Positions 14,327 through 21,842 of a stretch of 28,564 nt of DNA are shown one piece after another; the stretch's first letter is position 1, and each line of letters opens with the position of its first letter. The position numbers and the translations under genes were made by a program. The stretch comes from CAYXZQ01 sp964469935 (GTDB lineage: Archaea; Nanobdellota; Nanobdellia; Woesearchaeales; DSVV01), in contig CAYXZQ010000023.1 of assembly GCA_964469935.1 (NCBI GenBank), positions 1-28,564 on the forward strand. The letters run 5' to 3'. The notes beneath the pieces are model-generated. The model searched no databases. It was given only the letters and a program-made list of their open reading frames with translations, and was not told where the DNA came from.

Positions 14327-14719
14327 TATCTTCTTTGAGAGTTCCTGCATCTCCCCTTCCCTGTATTTCCCGCCGGGCCAAAGCTTCAGACCATCGCCAG
14401 AGAATCTCGGGACAATGTGGAAATGGGCGTGCGGGACCACCTGGCCTGCTGCCTCGAAATTGTTCATCTGGACATTGTAGCCGTCGGCTGATACTGCCTT
14501 TTTCACTGCCTTTGCCGCCTTCTTCACACCTCTTATCAGCCCGGGGAGCTCACTGTCAGGGACGTCCTGCAGGGTCTCGTAATGACCTTTGGGTATCACA
14601 AGGCAGTGCCCCCTGTTCACAGGCATGACGTCCAGGAACGCGAGCACGTGGTCGTCCTCGAGAACAATCGAGCCCGGTATCTCCCTTTTAATTATCTTGC
14701 AGAATATGCATCCGTCCAT
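14303..14719 (-). CDS. HIT family nucleotide hydrolase/transferase
   Basis: 138 residues. The start MDGCIFCKIIKREIPGSIVLEDD has the CxxC pair and early alpha/beta elements of Hint-type HIT proteins. The histidine triad is HAHFHIVPR, with the preceding NNFEAAGQVVPH helix. It hydrolyses purine nucleoside phosphoramidates or related adenylates in the cytoplasm; substrate specificity cannot be read here. ATG at 14719 is chosen: it gives the standard N-terminus and lies about eight bases after aggggtg, whereas 14728 would be a GTG. The gene is divergent from the M50 protease gene across a short TATA-rich spacer, and convergent with and overlapping the four-helix membrane protein. Confidence 0.93.
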   Translation of the reverse strand: MDGCIFCKIIKREIPGSIVLEDDHVLAFLDVMPVNRGHCLVIPKGHYETLQDVPDSELPGLIRGVKKAAKAVKKAVSADGYNVQMNNFEAAGQVVPHAHFHIVPRFSGDGLKLWPGGKYREGEMQELSKKISSLVGQG

Positions 14720-14773
14720 ATGGATCACCCCTTAAATGAGTTGTTTGAATTCATATATAAATCTTTATAAAAC

Positions 14774-15403
14774 ATGGATGATTATGCTCTCTCCATGTAT
14801 TATGCACAGGAGCGAAGGTTGTTCGGGATAAGGACATCGGACATTGAGATAAGGGACCTGCTCAAGGCATGGGCTGCGATAACAATTGCCTTTACAGTGA
14901 TCCTCAGCAAGGATTACACTTTGGCATCGATCCTGACAGGCCTTGTCATATCCGCTGTCTGCGTGGGCTCCGCGTTTCTGCTGCACGAGCTCGGCCACAA
15001 GCTGGTTGCCCAGAGATACAGGTGTTTTGCAGAGTTCCGCTCAAATGACCAGATGCTCCTGCTCGCGATAGCAATGTCCTTTGTCGGGTTCATATTCGCC
15101 GCTCCGGGAGCGGTCATGATAGCAGGAAGGGTGAACAACAGTCAGAACGGACACATCTCCCTTGCAGGGCCCCTCACGAATTTCATACTCGCAGCCCTGT
15201 TTTTGCCGTTCTCTCTGATGGGCCTTCCACTGGTATCGACTGTCGCATACTTCGGGCTGCTGATAAATACGTGGATAGGCCTCTTCAACATGCTGCCGTT
15301 CCTGAATTTCGACGGGAAGAAGATACTCAGATGGTCCAAGCAGGCATATATCTCTACAGTCATCTTCGGCGCAGTCCTGCTCATTGTTCAGCAAATTATA
15401 TAA
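14774..15403 (+). CDS. M50 family (site-2 protease-like) membrane metalloprotease
   Basis: 209 residues with several transmembrane helices. The zinc site is LLHELGHKLVAQRY (His71, Glu72, His75) inside a membrane helix. The second conserved element, FNMLPFLNFDGKKIL, supplies the third ligand Asp180 in the N-x2-P-x4-DG pattern, and AGPLTNFILA is the usual inner motif. It belongs to the short archaeal S2P group that cleaves substrates within the membrane; no PDZ or CBS domain is present. ATG at 14774 is the longest form. A TATA box at 14763-14772 would place the transcript start near ATG 14795 (Met8), so the protein may be seven residues shorter. Its substrate is unknown. Confidence 0.88.
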   Translation: MDDYALSMYYAQERRLFGIRTSDIEIRDLLKAWAAITIAFTVILSKDYTLASILTGLVISAVCVGSAFLLHELGHKLVAQRYRCFAEFRSNDQMLLLAIAMSFVGFIFAAPGAVMIAGRVNNSQNGHISLAGPLTNFILAALFLPFSLMGLPLVSTVAYFGLLINTWIGLFNMLPFLNFDGKKILRWSKQAYISTVIFGAVLLIVQQII

Positions 15404-15427
15404 ATGAGAAAGCAATCTCCGTTGTGC

Positions 15428-15628
15428 ATGGAAGAGTCCAAGATAAAGATAACGTCAGAGATAGGGGAGCCTGAAAATTTCTTCTTCGAGGCAGAGGGCA
15501 CAGTTAACCTCCTTGACGAGCTTCTCAACGCAAGAGACGAGCTTTTCGACAGGAGGCTCAAGGACGGGCTGGGCAACCATACAAGGCTGATGAAAGTTCT
15601 AAAAGGGGATTCACCACAAAAGAGTTAA
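15428..15628 (+). CDS. Small acidic protein, unknown
   Basis: 66 residues from ATG 15428; the frame also permits ATG 15404 immediately after the M50 stop. A TATA box at 15394-15405 is about 29 bases before 15428, which favours the shorter leaderless form. The sequence is acidic and helical in its centre (TVNLLDELLNARDELFDRRL), with no Cys motif or membrane segment. I do not recognise it. The end of the gene forms a possible terminator: aaaagg...att (15601-15611) can pair with aatcctttt (15627-15635), leaving T-rich sequence at the end. Confidence 0.55.
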   Translation: MEESKIKITSEIGEPENFFFEAEGTVNLLDELLNARDELFDRRLKDGLGNHTRLMKVLKGDSPQKS

Positions 15629-15661
15629 TCCTTTTATAAATACTATCGAATATACCCAAAG

Positions 15662-15695
15662 ATTTATATAGTTAGACCTCATAATTTGAATTATG
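15662..15695 (+). promoter_or_regulatory. Promoter with perfect inverted repeat on the start codon
   Basis: TATA box atttatata at 15662-15670 is 26 bases before ATG 15693. The inverted repeat CATAATT-TG-AATTATG at 15680-15695 is perfect over seven bases per arm, covers the expected transcription start and ends in the ATG. This is the position of a repressor operator, and the gene it controls encodes a small DNA-binding protein, so autoregulation is likely. Confidence 0.6.
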
Positions 15696-15884
15696 GGGCA
15701 GCAGGAAGTATATAATTTTCTGAAGGAGCACAAGGGAAAATGGTACACATCGAAGCAGATAAGCCTCGAGACAGGTGTCTCCATCGGCTCTGTAACCATG
15801 AGCCTCAAGAAGCTGCGAAAGAGCCAGCTCATCAAGTACAAGAACACGGGAAAAAGGAACGAGTTCCATTACATGTACAAGTGA
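15693..15884 (+). CDS. Minimal winged-helix DNA-binding protein
   Basis: 63 residues that make up only a winged-helix domain: QEVYNFLKEHKGKWYTSKQISLETGVSIGSVTMSLKKLRKSQLIKYKN, with helix-turn-helix at about residues 18-42 and the wing in GKRNEFHYMYK. There is no ligand or dimerisation domain. Several archaeal MarR/ArsR-like or MCM-associated winged-helix proteins have this size. Leaderless start at ATG 15693 (TATA 26 bases upstream). A 16-base inverted repeat lies on its own start site. Neighbours on both sides are unrelated, so the regulon beyond itself is unknown. Confidence 0.8.
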   Translation: MGQQEVYNFLKEHKGKWYTSKQISLETGVSIGSVTMSLKKLRKSQLIKYKNTGKRNEFHYMYK

Positions 15885-15938
15885 TTTCTCGTATCGAACA
15901 AAAACCTTTATATATCCTTTGAACCTTTGAGATAATCA

Positions 15939-16580
15939 ATGCCTGGAATTCACAGATTGTTCGCAGCGATATATATAAGCCCCAGGGAATTCTTCGAATA
16001 TATAAAAGAGGATAAATCGTTTATTAAACCGTTGTTATTCAATGTGATGATGTTTCTTGTCTGGTTTGGGATTAGCTTATTGACGACTTTTAAGGGTTCA
16101 GGTTCGTTATCAGTTATAATTATAGCATTTATATTGTATATTTTGAATCCATTCTACTATTCATTCTTGCTACTCATATTGCTGTTGCTTATAAATGCAA
16201 TCCGAACCAGTGTAGGTGCTTTTGCAACTTATGGAGAGGATCCAGCAAAACTTTCTACCCCGTCATTCTTTAATGTTTTCAAGGTGTATTGCTACTCTGC
16301 CGGCGCAGTATATATCTATTATATTGTTTCGGCAATCATATCCCTAGCAGTAAGCCCTGTTCTATTTCCAATCTTCTCAGGCATACTGACCTTAGCAGCT
16401 TTTATCCATCTGATGATAATCTTGGTCGTTGGTCTGACCACATACGAAAGATTTTCAGGCCTTCAGATAGTTCTTGGCTATCTGATGTTATTCGGAACTA
16501 TATATTTCCTGTCAAATCTATTATTGAGCACATTGGTCTCATCATATCTACATGTGGATATAGGGCCTATTTTAAAATGA
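15939..16580 (+). CDS. Yip1-like polytopic membrane protein, AT-rich
   Basis: 213 residues with about five transmembrane helices. The N-terminal LFAAIYISPREFFEYIKEDKSFIKPLLF matches the start of Yip1/YIF1-domain proteins ('...P..FF..i......kp'), and FNVFKVYCYSAGAVYIYYIVSAII fits the middle helix. Prokaryotic Yip1 members have no settled function; eukaryotic ones act in vesicle trafficking. The codons are much richer in TTA, ATA, ATT and TAT than in neighbouring genes, a visible base-composition shift that suggests transfer or relaxed selection. A TATA box at 15907-15915 lies 28 bases before ATG. It is convergent with the surface-protein gene at 16605. Confidence 0.7.
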   Translation: MPGIHRLFAAIYISPREFFEYIKEDKSFIKPLLFNVMMFLVWFGISLLTTFKGSGSLSVIIIAFILYILNPFYYSFLLLILLLLINAIRTSVGAFATYGEDPAKLSTPSFFNVFKVYCYSAGAVYIYYIVSAIISLAVSPVLFPIFSGILTLAAFIHLMIILVVGLTTYERFSGLQIVLGYLMLFGTIYFLSNLLLSTLVSSYLHVDIGPILK

Positions 16581-16604
16581 TTTATTAGCTTGTCAAATTA
16601 CGTC

Positions 16605-17801
16605 TTATTTCTTCTTCTTGCCCCTCATCCTGCGCAAGAGCACCAGGATCACGATGATTGCTGCGACGAGCCAGAGATACCAGTAGTCTATGAAGACCTT
16701 CCTGAAAATGCCTTCCTTCTGTATCACGAGGGCGATTGGGGTCGTGTCCTCGAAGCTTTTGCCCTGTGCATCCTCCCAGTCAACAAGGAGGTCCAGGCTG
16801 TAGGTCCCCTGGGTCGCTGACTTGTCGGTGTTGACCACGAACTGCACGTCAGCCTGCTGCCCTGGGTCTAGCTCGTCGATGTATCTCACAGTGCCGTCAG
16901 TGGAGAAGGGGAACATAGGTATCATCCTCACCCTGACCTTCTTTGCGATGTCAGTGCCGGTGTTCTTAAGGGAGAAGCTGACGACCTTAGAGTTCTGGTT
17001 CCTGTAGAGCCTGTCTGATGTGTTGTTGATCGCGTCGAATTTAGCCTTTTTCTTGACGACCATGCCGAACTGCATCAGTGCGGTCTTGCTCTTCAGGTTC
17101 TCGTCGAGATATGTCACTTTCAGCATGAGCGGATAGGTGCCTGAGGCGGCATCCTTCGGGACCTCGACAGCGAATTGCGCGGTCCTGTCCTGCTTGGCGC
17201 CAAGGAGCCCGATGGACGCTTTGGACTTTGACCATATCACATCCAGCGGGGCCTGGACAGAGAGCTCGGCATCCACAGAGTCGGCCTGGAACGAGCCCTT
17301 GTTCTCGATGTCGAATGTGATTGTCGCAGTGTCCCCGGGGTACACGTCAAGAGGATCAGAAGAGACGATAAGGGCCTCAAGGTCAGGTGAGCCATCGACG
17401 AATATGTTGAGGACAGTTGTGCTCGTGTACTGGGCCAGGGTCTTGGTCTCGTAGTTGGTGCTGACTGTTAGCTGGTAGGTCCCGCCCGTTGCAGTCGGGT
17501 CGATGCTCATCGGGACTGTTGCAGTAAGCACCCCTCCTGAGCAGATGTCGCCTACAGGCACAGAGCTTATGCCTTTCATTATGAAAGGCGGGCCTGCCTG
17601 GATGTCCATTATTATGTTGTTTGCGCAGACAGTAGGGTGCAGGTTGATGAAATCAACTGTCAGGTTGAAGTCCCTGCCTACAGCAGGGCTCGCCCGAAAC
17701 CCCGAGACCCAGACATCGGGCTGGAGCGCCGATACGCTCATGAGTCCCAAAAGAGCAACGACCGCAAGCATCATAGTCTTTACAATTTTATCATTTTTCA
17801 T
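16605..17801 (-). CDS. COG1361-like surface protein with C-terminal anchor
   Basis: 398 residues. A signal peptide (to about residue 25, ending SVSALQ) leads into a series of Ig-like beta-sandwich domains of the CARDB/NEW3 type: WVSGFRASPAVGRDFNLTVDF, then VDGSPDLEALIVSSDPLDVYPGDTATITFDIENKGSFQ, then SFSLKNTGTDIAKKVRVRM. A transmembrane helix (WYLWLVAAIIVILVLL) and a basic tail RRMRGKKKK close the protein, so the domains face outside. It is the last gene of the operon after an ABC-2 ATPase and permease, 16 bases from the permease stop, with gaggga as SD. The arrangement suggests an extracellular component or substrate-handling partner of the exporter (inference). Confidence 0.8.
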   Translation of the reverse strand: MKNDKIVKTMMLAVVALLGLMSVSALQPDVWVSGFRASPAVGRDFNLTVDFINLHPTVCANNIIMDIQAGPPFIMKGISSVPVGDICSGGVLTATVPMSIDPTATGGTYQLTVSTNYETKTLAQYTSTTVLNIFVDGSPDLEALIVSSDPLDVYPGDTATITFDIENKGSFQADSVDAELSVQAPLDVIWSKSKASIGLLGAKQDRTAQFAVEVPKDAASGTYPLMLKVTYLDENLKSKTALMQFGMVVKKKAKFDAINNTSDRLYRNQNSKVVSFSLKNTGTDIAKKVRVRMIPMFPFSTDGTVRYIDELDPGQQADVQFVVNTDKSATQGTYSLDLLVDWEDAQGKSFEDTTPIALVIQKEGIFRKVFIDYWYLWLVAAIIVILVLLRRMRGKKKK

Positions 17802-17817
17802 CGTAATTCTCCCTCCA

Positions 17818-19416
17818 TCATTCGATATCCCTCTTGAAAACAGCCAGCAGAATGGCTATCATGACTGCAAGGAACACAAAGAGCATGATAACAGGATAGG
17901 CAATGTTGCCTATGCCCACCCCTTTTGACATGACGCCGTTGAGCGCCTCTCCTGCATAGGTTACAGGCAGAAATTCCGCAAGTATCTGCATGGCCTTGGG
18001 CATGGCCTGCAGGGGAAAGAAGACTCCTGCAAGGAAGATTGTCGGCATGCTCACAAGCATGGACATGGCAAAGTACTGCTGCTCGGTCTTGACCATGCTT
18101 GAAATTATCATGCCTATTGCCGTAGAAACGCCTGCATATATTACGACGATGAGCGCTATGAGCAGGATGTTACCTGCTATGGATATCTTGAAGAATATCA
18201 TGGAGACGATTATCAGGAACGTAGACCTGAAGATCTCAAAGAATATATAGAACAGCAGGGTACCTAGGACGATTGTCGTGTTTGATGTGGGTGTCAGAAA
18301 AACTCTGGTGAGGGAGCCCTCCCTCTTCTCGCCTGCGACAGCCCTGCCCATGCCCATTATCGCTCCCTGGAATATTGTGAGGGCGATGATGGATGCGATG
18401 AGGAAGTCGATAGACCTCTTACCTGTGCCATAGGCAGGCTTGTTGTCAAGCACCACCGGGTCAAGGATCCCTTTCGGGTCAGCTCCTGAGAATTCCCTTA
18501 TATCTGCAAGGGGCTGGTTCACGTACTGGTCAACAGTCCTGTATTCTTCCCTGTTCGCCATCACTGCCCCTGCCTGGGCAGAGGACTCCTGGGCATTTGC
18601 GAGCAATGCCTGGGCGCTCGCGATGAGGGCTGATGTGGATGTCAGCAGGGACAGCTGTGCCTGTGACGCAGTATATCCCCTGGGTGTCAGAACAATGGTA
18701 TCGTTTGATGAGCTGTTTCCTGTACCCTGAGGCGGGATGAAGATATTAGGCGCGGTGAGTGACTGGCTCAGGGCGTCTGCGCTCTGATCCATGCCCCGCT
18801 TCGCCTTTGTGAGAAGGGCAAATGCCCCGCCAAGCTTGCTAGTTATCGCCGGATACTGGTTTACCGCCGACGTCGCATATGAGCCGAGGATGCCTGCCTG
18901 GCCGAAGACTGACTGCTGGTATCCCATGAGCCTCTGCATGCCTATCTGCGCTGAATATTCCCTGATTATAGTCCCAACAGTGCTCTGCATGGTCTGCATC
19001 ACTGCTGAATCAGACTCGTCGACAATCAGGGTCACGTGGGTCTGGACACCATCCTGTATGTCAGACTCGAATCCCTGGGGTATCTCGATTATGCCCCTGA
19101 CCTTGGTCGAATCGAGGAGCCTCCTTGCCTCACCCTCTGTGCTGACCGCATATCCTATGGAAAGGACATCGCTTGCCGAGATGTCCCTGATTAGCTTCTG
19201 GGACGTCGGCGTATAGTCGTAGTCGACAAGGGCCGTGGGGAGGTGCTTGGGTATGTTTCCTGTAGTATAACCGAAGACGAGTATCATGAACACTGGGAAG
19301 AGTATTAGAGGCATGAGCCGTGTCTTGTCCCTGACAAGCACGACCCAGTTCTTCTGGATGATCGCGCCTATCTTCCTTATGTCCACTGCCTTCTCGTGCT
19401 GCTCTTTTGCCGCCAT
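17818..19416 (-). CDS. ABC-2 type transporter permease
   Basis: 532 residues of the large ABC-2 permease type. After a cytoplasmic start there is one transmembrane helix (RLMPLILFPVFMILVFGY, about 34-51), then a long extracytoplasmic region of nearly 290 residues. Near its end is a coiled, Ala/Ser/Gln-rich segment (SQAQLSLLTSTSALIASAQALLANAQESSAQAGAV). A block of five to six C-terminal transmembrane helices follows, starting at SIDFLIASIIALTIFQGAIMGMG, with the conserved GEKREGSLTRVFLTPTS element in the first cytoplasmic loop. The start codon overlaps the ATPase stop by one base (TGATG), indicating translational coupling. It exports an unknown substrate. Confidence 0.93.
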   Translation of the reverse strand: MAAKEQHEKAVDIRKIGAIIQKNWVVLVRDKTRLMPLILFPVFMILVFGYTTGNIPKHLPTALVDYDYTPTSQKLIRDISASDVLSIGYAVSTEGEARRLLDSTKVRGIIEIPQGFESDIQDGVQTHVTLIVDESDSAVMQTMQSTVGTIIREYSAQIGMQRLMGYQQSVFGQAGILGSYATSAVNQYPAITSKLGGAFALLTKAKRGMDQSADALSQSLTAPNIFIPPQGTGNSSSNDTIVLTPRGYTASQAQLSLLTSTSALIASAQALLANAQESSAQAGAVMANREEYRTVDQYVNQPLADIREFSGADPKGILDPVVLDNKPAYGTGKRSIDFLIASIIALTIFQGAIMGMGRAVAGEKREGSLTRVFLTPTSNTTIVLGTLLFYIFFEIFRSTFLIIVSMIFFKISIAGNILLIALIVVIYAGVSTAIGMIISSMVKTEQQYFAMSMLVSMPTIFLAGVFFPLQAMPKAMQILAEFLPVTYAGEALNGVMSKGVGIGNIAYPVIMLFVFLAVMIAILLAVFKRDIE

Positions 19417-20354
19417 CAGTCCCTCAAGTCCTTGCGCGTAAGCTGGATGAACACGTCCTCAAGGGACGGCTTGCTTATGCTTATCTCGACAACGCTGTGA
19501 TTTTTCTTTTTCAGGAAATCTATGAGCTCAGAGCAGACGTCTATGCGCTCCTTGGCTGTAAGGATTATTTCATCGCCCTCCTGCTCAGCTGTCCTGACAA
19601 AATCAAGCCTTCCAAGCTGGGATACGATATCCTTGGTAGGCTTCTCGAGAACAAGGCTTATCTTTGTCGGGTTCTTGCTAAGCCTCTTGAGCTCGTCGCT
19701 TGTGCCGCTTGCGATTATGTTTCCCTTGTCCATGACCGTGATCGTGTCGCATATCTTGTCTGCCTCGTCCATGTCGTGAGTAGTGTAGATTATCGTCATC
19801 CCCTGACTGTTCAGGCTCTTTGTAAGCTCCCTCATGGCTATCCTGCTCTGGGGGTCAAGCCCTGTCGTGGGCTCGTCCATGAAGAGGATTCTTGGGTCAG
19901 ACATTATGCTTGCTGCAAGAGAGAGCCTCTGCTTCATCCCGCCTGAGAACACGCCTGAGATTCTCTCCCTGTGCTCGTATAGCTGGACAGTCTTCAGAAG
20001 GTAATCGCTCCTCTTCTTTATCTGCTGGCTTTTCATGCCATAGAGCTTTCCAATATATGCCAGGTTCTCCTCTGCTGTCAACTCGGGGAAGAGCGCAAAC
20101 GACTGCGGGACGACACCGATGATGCTCCTTATCTCGACACTACCTCCAATTATATCGTGGCCACCTATGCTCGCTGTCCCTGACGTGGGCCTCATGAGGG
20201 TGGTCAGCATGCTTAGTGTGGTTGTCTTCCCGGCGCCGTTCGGGCCCAAAAAGCCGAATATCTCACCCTCCCTGACATTGAGGCTGATGCTGTTGACAGC
20301 AGTGAAGTCTCCGAACTTCTTGGTCAGCCCCTTTATCGATATGATGTCTGCCAT
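19416..20354 (-). CDS. ABC-2 type transporter ATP-binding protein
   Basis: 312 residues with the complete ABC ATPase set: Walker A GPNGAGKTTT, Q-loop VVPQSFALFPELT, signature FSGGMKQRLSL, Walker B ILFMDEPTTGLDPQ and the switch His in TTHD. A C-terminal DUF4162-like segment (KPTKDIVSQLGRLDFV...PSLEDVFIQLTRKD) is typical of ABC-2 exporters of the drug, lipid or polysaccharide type. Cytoplasmic, powering the permease encoded next. ATG 20354 (MADIISIKGLTKKFG) is chosen: a TATA box at 20383-20394 lies upstream and would overlap a longer start at 20381, and aaaaaggga precedes the ATG. First gene of a three-gene operon. Confidence 0.96.
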   Translation of the reverse strand: MADIISIKGLTKKFGDFTAVNSISLNVREGEIFGFLGPNGAGKTTTLSMLTTLMRPTSGTASIGGHDIIGGSVEIRSIIGVVPQSFALFPELTAEENLAYIGKLYGMKSQQIKKRSDYLLKTVQLYEHRERISGVFSGGMKQRLSLAASIMSDPRILFMDEPTTGLDPQSRIAMRELTKSLNSQGMTIIYTTHDMDEADKICDTITVMDKGNIIASGTSDELKRLSKNPTKISLVLEKPTKDIVSQLGRLDFVRTAEQEGDEIILTAKERIDVCSELIDFLKKKNHSVVEISISKPSLEDVFIQLTRKDLRD

Positions 20355-20382
20355 GTTCCCTTTTTCATGACGGAATAGCATG

Positions 20383-20432
20383 GTTTATAAATCTTCCCAT
20401 GCTCACCGCCTGAAACCCGGCCGTCCTCAGGC
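20383..20432 (-). promoter_or_regulatory. Promoter of the ABC exporter operon with upstream hairpin
   Basis: TATA box gatttataaacc (20383-20394, minus strand) is placed about 34 bases before ATG 20354. Upstream of it, GCCTGA (20408-20413) and TCAGGC (20427-20432) form a perfect six-base inverted repeat around a GC-rich spacer. It could be a regulator site or part of the 3' end of the lipoprotein transcript. Confidence 0.45.
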
Positions 20433-20514
20433 TATAAAAACTTTGCTCTTGCAAGGAGCGGCTGCTAAAACCCTACTTGAAGATACATTCCTCATCCTGA
20501 ATCAGTCAGCCTCG

Positions 20515-20964
20515 TCAGACAGTGACCACGTACCAAAGGTTCTTGTATCCCTGGCCTAATGTGTCACCTGGGCTGGTGTCAGGAGAGTAAGTGTACAGGG
20601 GGAGGCCGTTATAGGTGACCTGCGAGCTGCCGTCGCTCCTGGTTATCGTGCCGAGGGTACCATTGATCCCCTGTGAAGCTGTGGGAGTCCCCGTAACAGT
20701 CAAGGGTGGCCATAGTGTCGCGCAGGCCCCTTCACAATTGCTGACTCCCGGCTTGTCGTTCCTGAAGGTATACAAGGTCATGCCCTGTGAATCCACAAGG
20801 ATTGTCCCGAGAGAGGTGACCGAGGTCATGAGAGTGGTCGCCTGGGGCTGCTGTACAGCAGCGGGCTGGCTATTTCCAGTGGTCTGGCCAGTCCCTGTCT
20901 GCGTATAGCTGCAGCCTACGACAAAGACAAATGCCAGCAATGTCAAGTGCCAAATCCTATTCAT
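20515..20964 (-). CDS. COG4315-type repeat lipoprotein
   Basis: 149 residues. The signal peptide ends in the lipobox FVVGC, so the mature N-terminus is a lipid-modified Cys outside the membrane. After a Thr/Gln/Pro linker come two copies of the 'secreted repeat of unknown function' (COG4315/Lipoprotein_15): LGTILVDSQGMTLYTFRNDKPGVSNCEGACATLWPPL and LGTITRSDGSSQVTYNGLPLYTYSPDTSPGDTLGQGYKNLWYVV. These domains are common in secreted bacterial and archaeal proteins, and function is not established. ATG 20964 is chosen over the longer frame to 21033 because gaggtga lies eight bases upstream and the signal peptide begins there. It is the last gene of an apparent operon with the SIMPL gene. Confidence 0.88.
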   Translation of the reverse strand: MNRIWHLTLLAFVFVVGCSYTQTGTGQTTGNSQPAAVQQPQATTLMTSVTSLGTILVDSQGMTLYTFRNDKPGVSNCEGACATLWPPLTVTGTPTASQGINGTLGTITRSDGSSQVTYNGLPLYTYSPDTSPGDTLGQGYKNLWYVVTV

Positions 20965-21072
20965 TTTTATCACCTCAGGTTTTCCTTTAATCATGAAGGA
21001 CGCATCCGGGCGATGCCTTTCGCGTCTGCTCATGCTGAAATACGTGAAAATAAGCCAGGTCCTGAGCTGCTG

Positions 21073-21831
21073 TCAGCTGAAGTAATACGACACGCCCACC
21101 TGGGCATTGACAGTCACTTTTCCCGGGCTAATTGCTGTCGCCTCAGCTGTCTGGACAAGCCCACCTGATGATGCCGCCGGAGTGAAGGAATAGGGCGAAT
21201 AGACGAAATTAGACCCTGTTACTGACTGGACATGGCCGAGCTTGAGGCCGAGGCTAGAAGAGAGCGCTGCAGCTCTCTGTTGGGCGTCAAGAGAAGCATT
21301 CCTGATCGCCCCTGCCATGACAGAAGCCTTCCTTGGCTCGCTGAGGTCGAAGACCACCTGGCCTATGCCGTTAGCCCCTGCATTGACAGAGTCATCGATG
21401 ACAGGCCCCACATTGTCCAGATTCAGGAGCGTTACCTTGAGCACATTGGTGAGCTGGTATCCCTGGAACCGGGACTGCCCTGTGACAGGGTTCGTCTGAT
21501 CCTTTCTCACCAGGCTGAAGCTTTCTGTCTCTATCTGGGAAGCCTTCACCCCTGCCTTGCCGAGCGCAGAGGTCACAGCAGCGGTGACCTTCGTGTTCTG
21601 GTCCTTTGCGGCCTGCGCGGTGTCGTTCAGTGTTATAATGTCCACATAGACTTTCGCGATGTCAGGTTCGGCCGTGGCCTGGTAGGTGCCTGTGACAGAT
21701 ATCACATCAGGCGCATTGGACTTTTGGCCTGCTGATATGATTGTGCTTATGGAAAGGAGTATGACTGCCGTAGCTATCCCTGCAGAGAGTATCACCAGCA
21801 GCAGGTCCCTCTCCTTTTTCTGATCATGCAT
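21073..21831 (-). CDS. SIMPL domain protein (DUF541)
   Basis: 252 residues. One N-terminal membrane helix (LLLVILSAGIATAVILLSIS) and then a SIMPL/DUF541 domain: ISVTGTYQATAEPDIAKVYVDIITLNDTAQAAKDQN, a central SRFQGYQLTNVLKVTLLNLDNVGPVIDDSVNAGANGIGQVVFDLSEP and a C-terminal KVTVNAQVGVSYYF. The family forms ring-like or sheet assemblies on the outside of the membrane and is linked to stress defence in some bacteria; the molecular role is unsettled. SD-like gaggtgatg lies ahead of ATG 21831. The gap to the upstream repeat protein is only 11 bases, so co-transcription is likely. Confidence 0.93.
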   Translation of the reverse strand: MHDQKKERDLLLVILSAGIATAVILLSISTIISAGQKSNAPDVISVTGTYQATAEPDIAKVYVDIITLNDTAQAAKDQNTKVTAAVTSALGKAGVKASQIETESFSLVRKDQTNPVTGQSRFQGYQLTNVLKVTLLNLDNVGPVIDDSVNAGANGIGQVVFDLSEPRKASVMAGAIRNASLDAQQRAAALSSSLGLKLGHVQSVTGSNFVYSPYSFTPAASSGGLVQTAEATAISPGKVTVNAQVGVSYYFS

Positions 21832-21842
21832 TTTTCATCACC

